Notes under the pieces: generated by a model
The model's input: only the letters and a program-made list of their open reading frames with translations
What the model was told of the DNA's origin: nothing
The model's database searches: none
From: Patulibacter sp.
GTDB taxonomy: Bacteria > Actinomycetota > Thermoleophilia > Solirubrobacterales > Solirubrobacteraceae
Length of the DNA: 55,803 nt
Assembly: GCF_030655195.1 (NCBI RefSeq)
Contig: NZ_JAURWA010000151.1
Coordinates: 1 to 55,803 of the forward strand
Reading direction: 5' to 3'
Shown here: positions 37,252-46,361 of the stretch, in pieces
Layout: every line of letters begins with the position of its first letter
How positions within the stretch are numbered: the stretch's first letter is position 1
Position numbers and translations under genes: made by a program

Positions 37252-38268
37252 GTGAGCACTGCGAACGGCGCATCCCAGGACCGCGTCCCCGCCGCCGTGC
37301 TGCCGATCCTCGCCGCCGCCGGCGACCACGTCCCCGCGGTCCTGGCCGACGTGGAGGCGGCGCTCCGGACGGCGGCGGCGCCCGGCTCAGGACCCCTCGA
37401 CGCCGCGGCCCTCGACACCGTCGCCGCGGGCGGCAAGCGCCTGCGGCCGCTGCTGGCCATCGTGGTCGGCGGTCCGGACGTGGCCGATCCCGACGGTCCG
37501 GCCCGCGCGGCGGTGGTGCGCGCAGGCGTCGCGGTCGAGCTGACCCACACCGCGACGCTGCTGCACGACGACGTGCTCGACGCGGGCCTGCTGCGGCGCG
37601 GGCGCCCCACCGCGTTCGCCCGCGACGGCCGTGCCGCCGCGACGTGCCTGGGCGACGTCCTCTTCGCCGCCGCCTTCGGCACCCTGGCCGGCGGTGGGGA
37701 CGCCCGGGCGCTGCGCGTGCTGGCGCGCGCGTCACGAGAGCTGGCCCAGGGCGAGCTCCTGCAGCGCGCCGACGCCTGGAGCGCCGACGTGGACGAGGAG
37801 CGCTACCTGCGGCGCTGCCACCTGAAGACCGGCGCGCTGTTCGAGGCCTCGGCGCGCCTCGGGGCACTCGCCGCCGGCGAGGAGGACGAGGCGTTCGCCC
37901 GCTTCGCGTCGGCCATAGGTGTCGCGTTCCAGCTGTTCGACGACGTCCTGGACGTCGTCGCCCCGCCCGAGCAGACCGGCAAGCCCCGGGGGACCGACCT
38001 GCTGGACGGCACGGTCACGCTGCCGATGCTCGTGGCCCGGGAGCGCGACCCGGAGCTCCGCGCCCTCGACGTCCGGACGATCACGACCGCCGAGCAGGCC
38101 GCCGACGTGTGCGACCGCATCGCGGCGACCGGGGCGACGGACGTCACCGAGGAGCGGGCCCGGGCCCTGGTGGCCGACGGCGTCGCGGCGCTGCCCGACG
38201 GCCTGGACGAGGCGCGGCGGACGGCGCTCGGCCTGGTCGCGCGCGGCGTCGTCGATCGACGGCTCTAG
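37252..38268 (+). CDS. Polyprenyl diphosphate synthase
   Basis: 338-residue all-trans prenyl elongase. GGKRLRP (60-66) binds isopentenyl diphosphate; the two Asp-rich motifs are LLHDDVLD (DDVLD at 106-110) and QLFDDVLD (230-234). Small residues before the first motif suit a long-chain product (C30-C50), so the menaquinone side chain is the likely use given the neighbouring menaquinol reductase; chain length cannot be fixed by eye. GTG start, with a -10 only 6 bases upstream, indicates leaderless mRNA. Confidence 0.93.
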   Translation: MSTANGASQDRVPAAVLPILAAAGDHVPAVLADVEAALRTAAAPGSGPLDAAALDTVAAGGKRLRPLLAIVVGGPDVADPDGPARAAVVRAGVAVELTHTATLLHDDVLDAGLLRRGRPTAFARDGRAAATCLGDVLFAAAFGTLAGGGDARALRVLARASRELAQGELLQRADAWSADVDEERYLRRCHLKTGALFEASARLGALAAGEEDEAFARFASAIGVAFQLFDDVLDVVAPPEQTGKPRGTDLLDGTVTLPMLVARERDPELRALDVRTITTAEQAADVCDRIAATGATDVTEERARALVADGVAALPDGLDEARRTALGLVARGVVDRRL

Positions 38269-38370
38269 GCCTCTGCGGGCCGGCCCCGCGGGCCGCCGAG
38301 CGTCCAGGTCTGCATCCGGTGGGCGTCCGGGGGCGTTCCCTTCCGTGAGATGACCTGGGAGGATCCCACC

Positions 38371-38616
38371 ATGCCCCTCGCACTGATCACCCCGGTGACT
38401 GCCGTCATCGTCCTCGCGGTCGTGCTGCTCGTCCTGGGCCCGAAGCGCCTCACGGGCGTCGGCAAGGCCCTCGGCTCCAACATCCGGGACTTCCAGAAGT
38501 CGGTCACCTCCGGTGACGACGACAAGAAGGACCTCCCCTCGGCGCAGCACGCCGACGGGACCGAGGCCGTGACCGGCGAGCCGGTCGACGAGCCGCGCCG
38601 CACCCCGCGCGCGTAG
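38371..38616 (+). CDS. tatA: Twin-arginine translocase subunit TatA
   Basis: 81 residues: one N-terminal transmembrane helix (about 8-24), then the hinge GPKRLTGVGKALGSNIRDFQK amphipathic helix, and a charged tail. The gene starts at ATG 38371, 8 bases after GGGAGG. TatA oligomers form the pore for folded proteins such as QcrA. Six bases separate it from tatC. Confidence 0.93.
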   Translation: MPLALITPVTAVIVLAVVLLVLGPKRLTGVGKALGSNIRDFQKSVTSGDDDKKDLPSAQHADGTEAVTGEPVDEPRRTPRA

Positions 38617-38622
38617 CCCTCC

Positions 38623-40140
38623 ATGGCGAAGCTCCGGCCGGTCTCCCACGAGGACCGCTTCACGCTGGTCGAGCACCTCACGGAGCTGCGGACGCGGATC
38701 ATCACGATGATCGCGATCTTCATCGTCGCGTTCGCGTTCGCCTACTGGCAGAACGGCAACATCCTCGAGATCGTCAACTCGCCGCTCGAGAAGTCGCAGA
38801 AGGTCAACGCGAAGAAGTGCACGGGCAAGAGCAACGACAGCCAGCAGTCCGTCTGCTTCGAGCGGTCCGTCGCCGCCGCCCTGCGGGCGTTCGAGCCCCT
38901 CGTCGTCGCACCGGCCCCCGGGGACTCCCGCACCGAGGCGCTGCAGAAGGCGCAGGCGCTGAAGGCGCTGCGGACCACGCAGGAGCTCGCGCCCACGAGC
39001 ACGACGCGCAAGCCCGTGACCCTGGGCGTGGCGGAGCCGTTCTTCCAGACGCTGAACGTGGCGATGTACGGCGCCCTGGTGCTGTCGCTGCCGCTGCTGC
39101 TCTACCAGCTCTACGCGTTCCTGATCCCGGCGTTCACCTCACGCGAGAGACGGGCCATCGTCCCGCTGCTGATCGGGGTGCCGTTCCTGTTCTACGCCGG
39201 CGTGGCGTTCGCGTACTTCCTGGCGCTGCCACGAGCGGTGGACTTCCTCCAGAACTTCAACGCCGACAACTTCGACATCCTGGTCCAGGCCAAGGACTAC
39301 TACAAGTTCGTCGCCCTGTTCGTGGCCGGCTCCGGGCTGATCTTCCAGGTCCCCGTCCTCGTCATCGCGCTCTCGCGCCTGGGGATCCTGAGCGCGAAGC
39401 AGATGCGCAAGAAGCGCGGCTTCGTGGCGATCGTCGCCGCAGTGGTCGCCGCCGTCATCACCCCGACGCCGGACGCCGTGACGATGCTGCTGATGATGGC
39501 CCCGCTCGTCGTGCTGTTCGAGCTGAGCGTCGCGGTCGCGTCGCTGCTCGAGCGACGGGCCCCCGTCGGCGGCGTCAGCGGACGGCTCTCCGAGTGGCGG
39601 GAGTTCGGCGAGCAGGGGTACCGCGAGGAGGACGACGTCTCCGAGCGCGACGACGAGGACGACGACCGCCCCCGCCCGCCGCGCCCCGCCCCGGCCTCCT
39701 CCGCGGAGGAGGACCCGGACGACGACGACGAGGACTTCGGTCCCGGCGGATCCTTCGACCACTTCGCGCTGGACGACGAGGACGACGACGAGCCGCCCCA
39801 CGGCGAGGACCCGGACCCGGCGCTGCTCGGCGACCCGGCCGGTCCCCGTCCCGCGGGTCCCGGGGACGTCGTGCCCAAGCCGGCGCCGGAGGACTGGGAG
39901 TCCCGCGCCGACGCCCTGGACGCCGCGGACCCGTACGCCGAGGACGACGCACCCGGGACCCGGGGCGCCGGGTCGGGCGACGGCTCCGCGAGGCCCGAGG
40001 GCTGGGAGGCCGAGGCCGACGCGCTCGACGCGGCCGACCCGTACGCCCGGGCCGACGACGCCGACCGCCCGGAGCCCCGCTCCGAGGTCGAGACCGAGGA
40101 CGCGTCGGACGACGACGCGCCCGGTCCGCCGGCGCGCTGA
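38623..40140 (+). CDS. tatC: Twin-arginine translocase subunit TatC with long tail
   Basis: 505 residues, about twice the E. coli length. The N-terminal FTLVEHLTELRTRI contains the Glu-Leu-Arg signal-binding motif. The first extracytoplasmic loop is enlarged by about 70 residues and carries two Cys (KKCTGK and QSVCFE). Six transmembrane helices follow, with LGVAEPFFQTLNVAMY typical of TatC. Residues after about 320 form a highly acidic cytoplasmic tail with a repeated segment: WESRADALDAADPYAEDD and WEAEADALDAADPYARAD. The core is confidently TatC; the tail's role is unknown. Confidence 0.95.
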   Translation: MAKLRPVSHEDRFTLVEHLTELRTRIITMIAIFIVAFAFAYWQNGNILEIVNSPLEKSQKVNAKKCTGKSNDSQQSVCFERSVAAALRAFEPLVVAPAPGDSRTEALQKAQALKALRTTQELAPTSTTRKPVTLGVAEPFFQTLNVAMYGALVLSLPLLLYQLYAFLIPAFTSRERRAIVPLLIGVPFLFYAGVAFAYFLALPRAVDFLQNFNADNFDILVQAKDYYKFVALFVAGSGLIFQVPVLVIALSRLGILSAKQMRKKRGFVAIVAAVVAAVITPTPDAVTMLLMMAPLVVLFELSVAVASLLERRAPVGGVSGRLSEWREFGEQGYREEDDVSERDDEDDDRPRPPRPAPASSAEEDPDDDDEDFGPGGSFDHFALDDEDDDEPPHGEDPDPALLGDPAGPRPAGPGDVVPKPAPEDWESRADALDAADPYAEDDAPGTRGAGSGDGSARPEGWEAEADALDAADPYARADDADRPEPRSEVETEDASDDDAPGPPAR

Positions 40141-40233
40141 CCCGCAGCTCGGGGACGCCCGCCCGGGACGTCGTCGACGGCGTCCTCGGCGGGGCGGTGG
40201 GAGGCCGGTGGCGGGTGAACGCTCGCCGCCCTC

Positions 40234-40239
40234 TATCCT
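40234..40239 (+). promoter_or_regulatory. -10 of the 40246 gene (leaderless)
   Basis: TATCCT, 6 bases before the ATG. Confidence 0.5.
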
Positions 40240-40245
40240 GGCCCC

Positions 40246-41004
40246 ATGCTCTTCGACCTGCGCGCCCCGGGCCGCAAGCGCGCCGTCCAGGTGGTCTACG
40301 TCGTCCTCGCCGTGGTCCTCGTCGGCGGCACGATCCTCTTCGGCGTCGGTACCGGCCTGCCCGGCATCTTCGGCGGCAACAGCAACTCCGCCAGCACGCA
40401 GTCGCTGAGCGACCAGAACCAGGATCGCCTCGACGCGCTGGAGAAGCGCGTCGCCGCGAACCCGCGCGACGCCGCGGCCTGGGGCTCGATCGCCTCGCTG
40501 CGCTACGCCGCCGGCGTCGAGCAGATCCCGCAGGACGCCACGGCGGCGACCCCGGAGGCCAAGGAGCAGTTCACGCGGGCCGCTGCCGCGTGGTCGAAGT
40601 ACCTCGCGCTCAAGCCGGACCCGGTCGACGTGCAGGTCGCCAACCGCATGGCGACCGCGTTCTCCCCGGAGAACCTGAACCGCCCGGCCGACTGGGCCGA
40701 CGCCCAGGGCCTGTCGACGCAGGCGGTGGAGGAGAAGTCGGAGGCCGACGGCACGCCGGTCCCGGCCGAGACCTACATCGCCCTGCTGCAGGCGCAGTAC
40801 GCCGCCAAGCGCGAGCGGCTGGCCAAGATCACCGAGACCAAGCTGCGCGACGTCGCCCCCAAGAGCGACGAGAAGCTGATCGACGCCACGATCGCGCTTG
40901 CCAAGAACCCGAACGACACGAAGGCCCAGGCCGCGCTGCAGGCGGCGCAGGGCGGCGGGACCACCCCGGGCGGCACGGTGACGCTCCCGGACGAGGGCAA
41001 GTAG
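40246..41004 (+). CDS. Membrane-anchored TPR-like protein
   Basis: 252 residues. A basic start is followed by one transmembrane helix (about 13-38). The extracytoplasmic part begins Ser/Asn-rich and then contains helical repeats with TPR spacing (ALEKRVAANPRDAAAWGSIASLRY; AAAAWSKYLALKPDPVDVQ). The C-terminus is Gly/Thr-rich. No catalytic motif. It probably acts as a scaffold at the outer face. Leaderless promoter predicted; followed by the tRNA-Lys gene. Confidence 0.75.
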   Translation: MLFDLRAPGRKRAVQVVYVVLAVVLVGGTILFGVGTGLPGIFGGNSNSASTQSLSDQNQDRLDALEKRVAANPRDAAAWGSIASLRYAAGVEQIPQDATAATPEAKEQFTRAAAAWSKYLALKPDPVDVQVANRMATAFSPENLNRPADWADAQGLSTQAVEEKSEADGTPVPAETYIALLQAQYAAKRERLAKITETKLRDVAPKSDEKLIDATIALAKNPNDTKAQAALQAAQGGGTTPGGTVTLPDEGK

Positions 41005-41042
41005 CCCCTCCGGCCACGCGACATCGATCCCGGAGCATCTTG

Positions 41043-41048
41043 TACGAT
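41043..41048 (+). promoter_or_regulatory. tRNA-Lys -10 element
   Basis: TACGAT, 6 bases before the mature tRNA 5' end, so the primary transcript would have little or no 5' leader. Confidence 0.45.
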
Positions 41049-41054
41049 GCTCGG

Positions 41055-41128
41055 GCCTCGGTAGCTCAACTGGTTAGAGCAGTGGACTCTTAATCCGAAG
41101 GTTGAGGGTTCGAGTCCCTCCCGAGGCA
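41055..41128 (+). tRNA. tRNA-Lys (anticodon CTT)
   Basis: 74 bases: acceptor GCCTCGG/CCGAGGC, D arm GCTC/GAGC, anticodon loop CTCTTAA, T arm GAGGG/CCCTC with TTCGAGT, discriminator A, no encoded CCA. The anticodon stem GTGGA/TCCGA has a G-A mismatch at 27-43 and a U-G at 28-42. Confidence 0.96.
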
Positions 41129-41140
41129 CTTGGGAAGAAG

Positions 41141-41162
41141 CCCCCGTCATCGACGGGGGTTT
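41141..41162 (+). terminator. Terminator of tRNA-Lys
   Basis: Perfect 8-base-pair stem with an ATC loop, followed by TTT. The best intrinsic terminator in the window. Confidence 0.8.
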
Positions 41163-41315
41163 CGTCGTTCCGGGCCCGGAACGACGCCCTCCGGCCGTCC
41201 GACGGTCGGGGCCGTGGCACCGGTCCTCCCGCCGGCGGTTCTCGCCCTCCGAGCCGCCGCCGGGCTTGAATCGCCGCCGGGCTCAGCCGCCGCCGGGCTC
41301 GAGCCGCCGCGCGAC

Positions 41316-42998
41316 TCAGCCGCCGCGCGTCGAGGGCCCGCCGGCCGCCGGGGTCTGCGGCTTGACGGCGTCGGGGGCCGGAACGCCGGGCACCGGGTAC
41401 AGCGGCGTCCAGGGCGACGGGCCGTCGCGGGTCGGCGGCGCCCCCGGGACGTCGCCCTTCGTCCACCACGCCGCGCGGTAGGGCAGCCCGTCCTTCAGGA
41501 CCCGCGCTCCCTGGCGGTAGGCGGTCGCCCTCGACCAGGCGGGGTGGGTGCCGGGGGCGCTGCGCGCGATCACGGGCGGGCGATCGCCGCGCAGCACGGG
41601 ACCGACGAGGGCCCACGGGTGGTTCGTCACGTCGACCGGGGCGTCCGGCGTCGCGCCCTGCGTGAACCAGCGGGCCTGCCAGACCGCCTGGTGCCAGACG
41701 ATCTTCGTCCCGGTGGTGTATCCGCCCGCCGGGGTCCAGACGGGGTAGGGACTCTTGGCGGGGTCGTCGACGGAGGCGACCGTCGCCCGGGGCTGCGCCG
41801 CCTCGGAGGGCGTGCGACGGGCGGCCGCCCGGGCGTTGCCCGCCAGGCGCCCCAGCACCCGGGTGAACTCGTGGTCCTCCTGCTTCACGCCGCTGCAGAG
41901 GTTCGACCGGGTGCCGACCACGAGGAACGTGACGCCGCACGGCGCGTCCCGGTTGAGCGACCACATCGACACCCGGCCGAGCGCCTTCTGGCGGGCGAAG
42001 GCGGCGACCCGCCGGGCGCCGGCGACGCTCAGGCGCTCCGCCGGGACGTCGTTCTGGCCGATCATCACGGTCACGCCGAGCCGACGCCAGACGTCGGCGG
42101 CGGGGAGGGCGCGGCCCCGGGCCGCGTAGAGCGCGCCGAGCTGTGCGTGGCTGGCCCGGAGGGCGGCGGTGATGGCCCCGGGCATGTCGGTGTGCGCGTC
42201 GCCGCCGAAGTCCATCGCCATGACGTTGACGCCGGCGACGTCGATGCCGGCGGCGAGGGTGCCGCGGACGAACGCCACGGCGTCCGCCTGGAGCCCGGTC
42301 GGCAGCACCGGGACCGTCAGCCAGACGGCCAGCCGTCCGCCGGACGCGCGCGCCTCCCGCTGCAGGGTGGCGATCACCGCGGCCCGCCGGGCGTTGGCCA
42401 CCACGTTGCGCAGCGCCCAGCCCTCGACGTCGATGTCGATGGTGTCGGCGGAGTACCGGTCGAGCGTCTCGCGGTACGCCCGGGCCAGCGCCCCCGGATC
42501 GCGGCAGGTCAGGGCGAGCTCGGAGTTTGCCTGCCCCCCGAACGAGACGATCGCGTCGCCGCCCTGCCCGCGGACCTGGGCGACCCGTCGGTCGAGGTCC
42601 AGCACGGCCGCCGCGTCGTCGAGGGAGTGGAATCCGCCCCAGCTCGGGCGGCAGCCGTCCTTCGGGTCCGCGACGACGAACCCGAGGACGAGGTCGCGGG
42701 CGAGGTGGACGGCCCGGTCCTGGAAGGCCAGGGTCGGCGTGAGCGTCACGTCCACGTAGGGCGCGAACCACGTCCCGGACGCGGCTGGTCGCGGCTCGTC
42801 CGTCGTGCTCCTCGCGGACCCGGGCGGGGACACGGCGAGCCAGGCGCCGGCGGCGACCAGCACGCAGACGGCGAGGGCCAGCGCGACCCGGACCGGCGAG
42901 AGCCGCGGCTCGGGCGCATCGCCGAGGGTCGAGGGGTCGGGTCCGGGCGGGACCGGGGCCGGTCTGCTCGCCCGCGGGGGGAGGCCGTCCCTGCTCAT
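41316..42998 (-). CDS. Membrane-anchored GH18-like hydrolase with C-terminal CBM5/12-like repeats
   Basis: 560 residues. A signal-anchor helix spans about 38-55. The catalytic domain shows the GH18 motifs IVSFGG (150-155) and DTIDIDVE (185-192), with Glu192 as acid/base in DxxDxDxE. Two C-terminal segments (around WHQAVWQARWFTQGATPD and LPYRAAWWTKGDVPG) look like chitin-binding CBM5/12 modules. A chitinase or related beta-1,4-GlcNAc hydrolase displayed outside the membrane is predicted. The start overlaps the stop of the GT2 synthase (ATGA), so both are translated together. Confidence 0.9.
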   Translation of the reverse strand: MSRDGLPPRASRPAPVPPGPDPSTLGDAPEPRLSPVRVALALAVCVLVAAGAWLAVSPPGSARSTTDEPRPAASGTWFAPYVDVTLTPTLAFQDRAVHLARDLVLGFVVADPKDGCRPSWGGFHSLDDAAAVLDLDRRVAQVRGQGGDAIVSFGGQANSELALTCRDPGALARAYRETLDRYSADTIDIDVEGWALRNVVANARRAAVIATLQREARASGGRLAVWLTVPVLPTGLQADAVAFVRGTLAAGIDVAGVNVMAMDFGGDAHTDMPGAITAALRASHAQLGALYAARGRALPAADVWRRLGVTVMIGQNDVPAERLSVAGARRVAAFARQKALGRVSMWSLNRDAPCGVTFLVVGTRSNLCSGVKQEDHEFTRVLGRLAGNARAAARRTPSEAAQPRATVASVDDPAKSPYPVWTPAGGYTTGTKIVWHQAVWQARWFTQGATPDAPVDVTNHPWALVGPVLRGDRPPVIARSAPGTHPAWSRATAYRQGARVLKDGLPYRAAWWTKGDVPGAPPTRDGPSPWTPLYPVPGVPAPDAVKPQTPAAGGPSTRGG

Positions 42999-45427
42999 CG
43001 GTCCAGGCTCTCGGGTCGGTGCTCGGCGATCGAGGACAGCGCGGTGGCCGCCACCGCGAGGCCCGCCGTCGCGGCGGTGGCGGCCGCGGGCGGCACCACG
43101 ACGGGCGTCGTCCCGACGACGACGTCCGGCGGCCCGGGACGGACCGGAGGCGGGACGCGCGGGACGACGGGATCGTCGCCGGCGAGCTCCCCGAGGACCG
43201 CGGCCCAGTGGGGCGTGGCCGGGGCCGCCGGCGTCCGCACGGTCGTGACGCGGCGACGGGCGCGGATCGGGGCCGGTCGCGCGGTGTCCGACGGCCGGTG
43301 CAGCCAGGAGAGGACGTTCACGCCCACGTCCACGACCGAGTTGCGGACCCCGATGTAGGCGACGATGGCGAACGACGCGAGGATGCCGTTGATCGCGGCG
43401 AAGCCCGCGTTGAGCCAGCGCTCCCGTCCGAAGTCGCCGAGGAACGTGACCACGGAGAACGCGACGAAGACGTACGGGGCGAGGACGAACAGGAGGGACG
43501 GAGCCGTCCGCCCACGCACCTTGGGGGTGCGGCGGAACGCCGCCTTCGTGCTGGTCAGTCCCTGGACCAGTGAGCTGATCACGCCCATCAGGTTGACGGC
43601 GAGGAGGACGAGGTTGAAGCCGTAGATCCCGAGCACGTCCCGGGCGCGGTACCCGCACGACCGCAGGTCGGCTGCGAGCGCCACGAAGTACGGCACGGAG
43701 ATCAGGACGATGAACGGGCTGAGCAGCCGGTCGTCGAAGCGGAACACCAGGAGGTACAGGAGCCCCGCGGTGCTCCACGCGATCGAGGCCATGTAGTTGA
43801 CCCGGAGGAAGACCTCGCCGAACCGCGGGCGCTCCCCGCGCCGCCGGCGGGCCCGGACCTGCTGCCACAGCCGCGGGAGGATGAGCAGGCCACCGTTGGC
43901 CCACCGCCCGCGCTGGATCGAGAGCGCCCCGAAGTCCGCGGGAGTGGCGCTGTAGCTGAGCCGCTCGGGGTAGTTCAGGAGCCCCCACCCGTGCGTGCCG
44001 AGGTCGATGCTGGACTCGGTGTCCTCGATGACCGTCCGGTCCGAGACGTAGCGGCGGATCTCCCAGTCGCCCTCGTGGTCGACCTCGCAGAGGTCGTCCA
44101 GCGCCCGCTTGCGCAGCACCGCGTTGGCGCCGACCCAGAACGTCGCGCCGTAGGCGGTCATCCCCTGGTGCACGAGGTACTGCAGGTCCGTGGTGGCGCC
44201 CGCGATCCGCTCGATCCGCGTGGACGCCCCGGGGAAGGCGCTGTACGGGGCCTGGGCGACGGCGATCCGCGCGTGCTGGGCCTGCTCGAGCAGGCGGGTG
44301 ATCCGCAGGCAGTACCCGGGCAGCAGCAGGCTGTCGGAGTCCAGGGTCAGCACGAAGTCGGGATCGCGGACGACGAGGTCGGCCTCCGCCTCCGGGGCGG
44401 GCACCAGTGCGACCCCGTCCGGGCCGGTCCGCTCGCGGAAGGCGCCGCCCATCAGCCCGAGGTAGCTGTTCAGGTTCATCGCCTTGTTCGGCTCGTGCGA
44501 GAGCGAGACGTAGCGCTTGCGCGAGAAGCTCGAGATGCGGGCCCCGAAGATGTGCGGCAGGCGCTGGAGGTGGCCGCGCAGGGCGGCTCGCGGGAGGGTC
44601 GCGCCGGCGTCCGTGGCCTCGCGGAGGGCCGCGGCGGTCGCACGCAGGTCCCGGGCGAGCGCGAGCAGCACGTGCTCGACGAGGAACCGGTCGGTGTGGT
44701 CGACGACGACGTACTCGGCGCCGGACCGCTCCAGCCACGCGGCCGCGTCGTCGTGGGCCTCGGCGACCCGGAGCGCCTCGTCCGCCGCCTGAGCCGAGCG
44801 GCCGTCGGTGCGCTCGTCGAAGGCGTCGAGGGCACGCAGGGCACGGCCGAGGGGCTCGGCCAGCTGCCGTTCGAGCTCTCCGGGGAGTCGCCGGGCGTCG
44901 GCGAGCATCGCGGCCGGGCGTGCGTACCGCGGCGACGGCGGATCGTCGATCAGCAGCACGAGCTCGAGGTCGGGGTACTCCTGCAGCGCGGCGGACAGCA
45001 GCGTGAGCCGGTTGACGCGGTCGTCCTCCTGGTAGGACGGGACGAGCACGGTGAGCGTCGGCGCCCGTCCGGCGAAGTCGCGCAGCTCGCGCACGCTCGC
45101 CCGACGGTGCGTCCGCGTGCGGGCGAGGTGGCCCAGGCGCGCGATCAGGTAGGCGAGCGCCGAGCACCCCAGGAGGGTGGTGACCACGACGTACCCGACG
45201 AGGCCGGCGTCGATCGGGAGCTCGCCGCCCCCCAGGGCCGTCGTCCGCGACGCGCTGAGCACGATGAAGCCGAGCCAGCCGACGACGGTCAGGACGACCG
45301 CGAGCTTGCTCAGCGCGATGCCCACGTCCGACGCGGGAGGGGCCACCGGGTCGGGCGCGTCGCGCCGGTCCGAGCCCCACTGTCGGCGCGGTCCTTCGGT
45401 GTCGGTCCTGCGGGTCCGTCGGCGCAT
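42995..45427 (-). CDS. Processive family 2 glycosyltransferase (cellulose/chitin/hyaluronan synthase-like)
   Basis: 810 residues from ATG 45427, preferred because GAAGGA lies 7 bases upstream (GTG 45490 gives 21 more). Two helices precede the GT2 domain. Catalytic motifs: first Asp in LIDDPPSP (161-162), DxD in LTLDSDS (363-365), IEDTES (467-472) and QRGRW (505-509), the QxxRW of processive synthases. About 150 residues lie between the first Asp pair and KAMNLN, more than usual. Several C-terminal helices form the channel; a Pro/Val-rich tail ends the protein. Product unknown; the linked GH18 points to a beta-linked amino-sugar polymer. Confidence 0.92.
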   Translation of the reverse strand: MRRRTRRTDTEGPRRQWGSDRRDAPDPVAPPASDVGIALSKLAVVLTVVGWLGFIVLSASRTTALGGGELPIDAGLVGYVVVTTLLGCSALAYLIARLGHLARTRTHRRASVRELRDFAGRAPTLTVLVPSYQEDDRVNRLTLLSAALQEYPDLELVLLIDDPPSPRYARPAAMLADARRLPGELERQLAEPLGRALRALDAFDERTDGRSAQAADEALRVAEAHDDAAAWLERSGAEYVVVDHTDRFLVEHVLLALARDLRATAAALREATDAGATLPRAALRGHLQRLPHIFGARISSFSRKRYVSLSHEPNKAMNLNSYLGLMGGAFRERTGPDGVALVPAPEAEADLVVRDPDFVLTLDSDSLLLPGYCLRITRLLEQAQHARIAVAQAPYSAFPGASTRIERIAGATTDLQYLVHQGMTAYGATFWVGANAVLRKRALDDLCEVDHEGDWEIRRYVSDRTVIEDTESSIDLGTHGWGLLNYPERLSYSATPADFGALSIQRGRWANGGLLILPRLWQQVRARRRRGERPRFGEVFLRVNYMASIAWSTAGLLYLLVFRFDDRLLSPFIVLISVPYFVALAADLRSCGYRARDVLGIYGFNLVLLAVNLMGVISSLVQGLTSTKAAFRRTPKVRGRTAPSLLFVLAPYVFVAFSVVTFLGDFGRERWLNAGFAAINGILASFAIVAYIGVRNSVVDVGVNVLSWLHRPSDTARPAPIRARRRVTTVRTPAAPATPHWAAVLGELAGDDPVVPRVPPPVRPGPPDVVVGTTPVVVPPAAATAATAGLAVAATALSSIAEHRPESLDR

Positions 45428-45592
45428 CCATCGGTCCTTCGTCGCACATCGAGGCGACGTCGAGGAAACGCCTCGGCGAGCATAGGTCACCTGCGGGCCG
45501 GGGAGCCGATCCCGCCCCGTTCCGTAGGTCGTCCGTCCAGTCGCCCTCCGTCGTCCCGGCCCGGAGCCGGTCGCGGGCGACGCCGGCGGGGG

Positions 45593-46294
45593 TCAGTCGA
45601 TCTCGACGCCGGGGTCGAGCAGCTCGGCGCCCTGGTTCTTCACCGCGTTGACCTTCTTCGAGGCCGGCGACAGGGTGACGCGGTCGTCGGCGAGCGGCTG
45701 GATCAGCTCGATCGCGTCCTCGGCCCCCAGGTCGGGGTTCAGCCAGGCGAGCTCCTCCTCGCGCCCCGCCAGGACGGCGGGCATGCGGTCGTGGACGCGG
45801 GACGCGGGGCCGTTGGCGGTGGTCGTGACGATCGTGACCGTGGTGATCGGCTCATCGAGGTCGTCGACCTTCGTGGTGTTCTTCAGGCCGGCGAACGCGA
45901 ACCATCCGCCGCCGTCGACGACGTGGTGGAACGGGGCCGGCTTCTCGCCCTTCGCCTCGGCCTTGATCCACTCGTACCAGCCGTCGGCGGGGATCAGCAC
46001 GCGGTGCGACGCCGTGTTGAGCAGCGGCCGCCACATCTTCGACTCGAGCAGCTTGTCGTTGCGGGCGTTGATCGGCTGGAGGCGGTCCTTGCTCGTCTTC
46101 GCCCACCGCGGCAGCAGGCCCCAGCGGGCCGTCAGCCCGGCCAGGTCGCCGTCCTCCGCCCGCTCGACCACGCCGACCTGCTGGCGCGGAGCGACGTTGT
46201 AGCGCCCCAGGGACGAGCCGAGCTCGGCCGCGGAGGCGTCGAAGCGGGCGTCGAACTCGGCCGGCTGACCGGCGGTGGTGTAGCGGCCGCACAT
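45593..46294 (-). CDS. SOS response-associated peptidase (SRAP; HMCES/YedK)
   Basis: 233 residues with Cys2 exposed after Met removal (MCGRYT), Asn76 in NARNDKL, Glu108 in GWYEW and His168 in HDRMPA, the complete SRAP active site. The family protects abasic sites in single-stranded DNA by a covalent thiazolidine crosslink. Length and motifs match the family. It stands between two polysaccharide loci without an obvious link; no LexA box noted upstream. Confidence 0.96.
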   Translation of the reverse strand: MCGRYTTAGQPAEFDARFDASAAELGSSLGRYNVAPRQQVGVVERAEDGDLAGLTARWGLLPRWAKTSKDRLQPINARNDKLLESKMWRPLLNTASHRVLIPADGWYEWIKAEAKGEKPAPFHHVVDGGGWFAFAGLKNTTKVDDLDEPITTVTIVTTTANGPASRVHDRMPAVLAGREEELAWLNPDLGAEDAIELIQPLADDRVTLSPASKKVNAVKNQGAELLDPGVEID

Positions 46295-46361
46295 GGCGCG
46301 AGCGTATCGCGACGCCCGCGTCCCGCCGGGGAACCCGCCCGCGGGCGACCGGTCGTGCCCC

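Noticed and set aside
41316..45449. 1377-codon frame joining the GT2 and GH18 genes
   Set aside because: The GT2 part is in another frame; only the GH18 portion is real, starting at ATG 42998.
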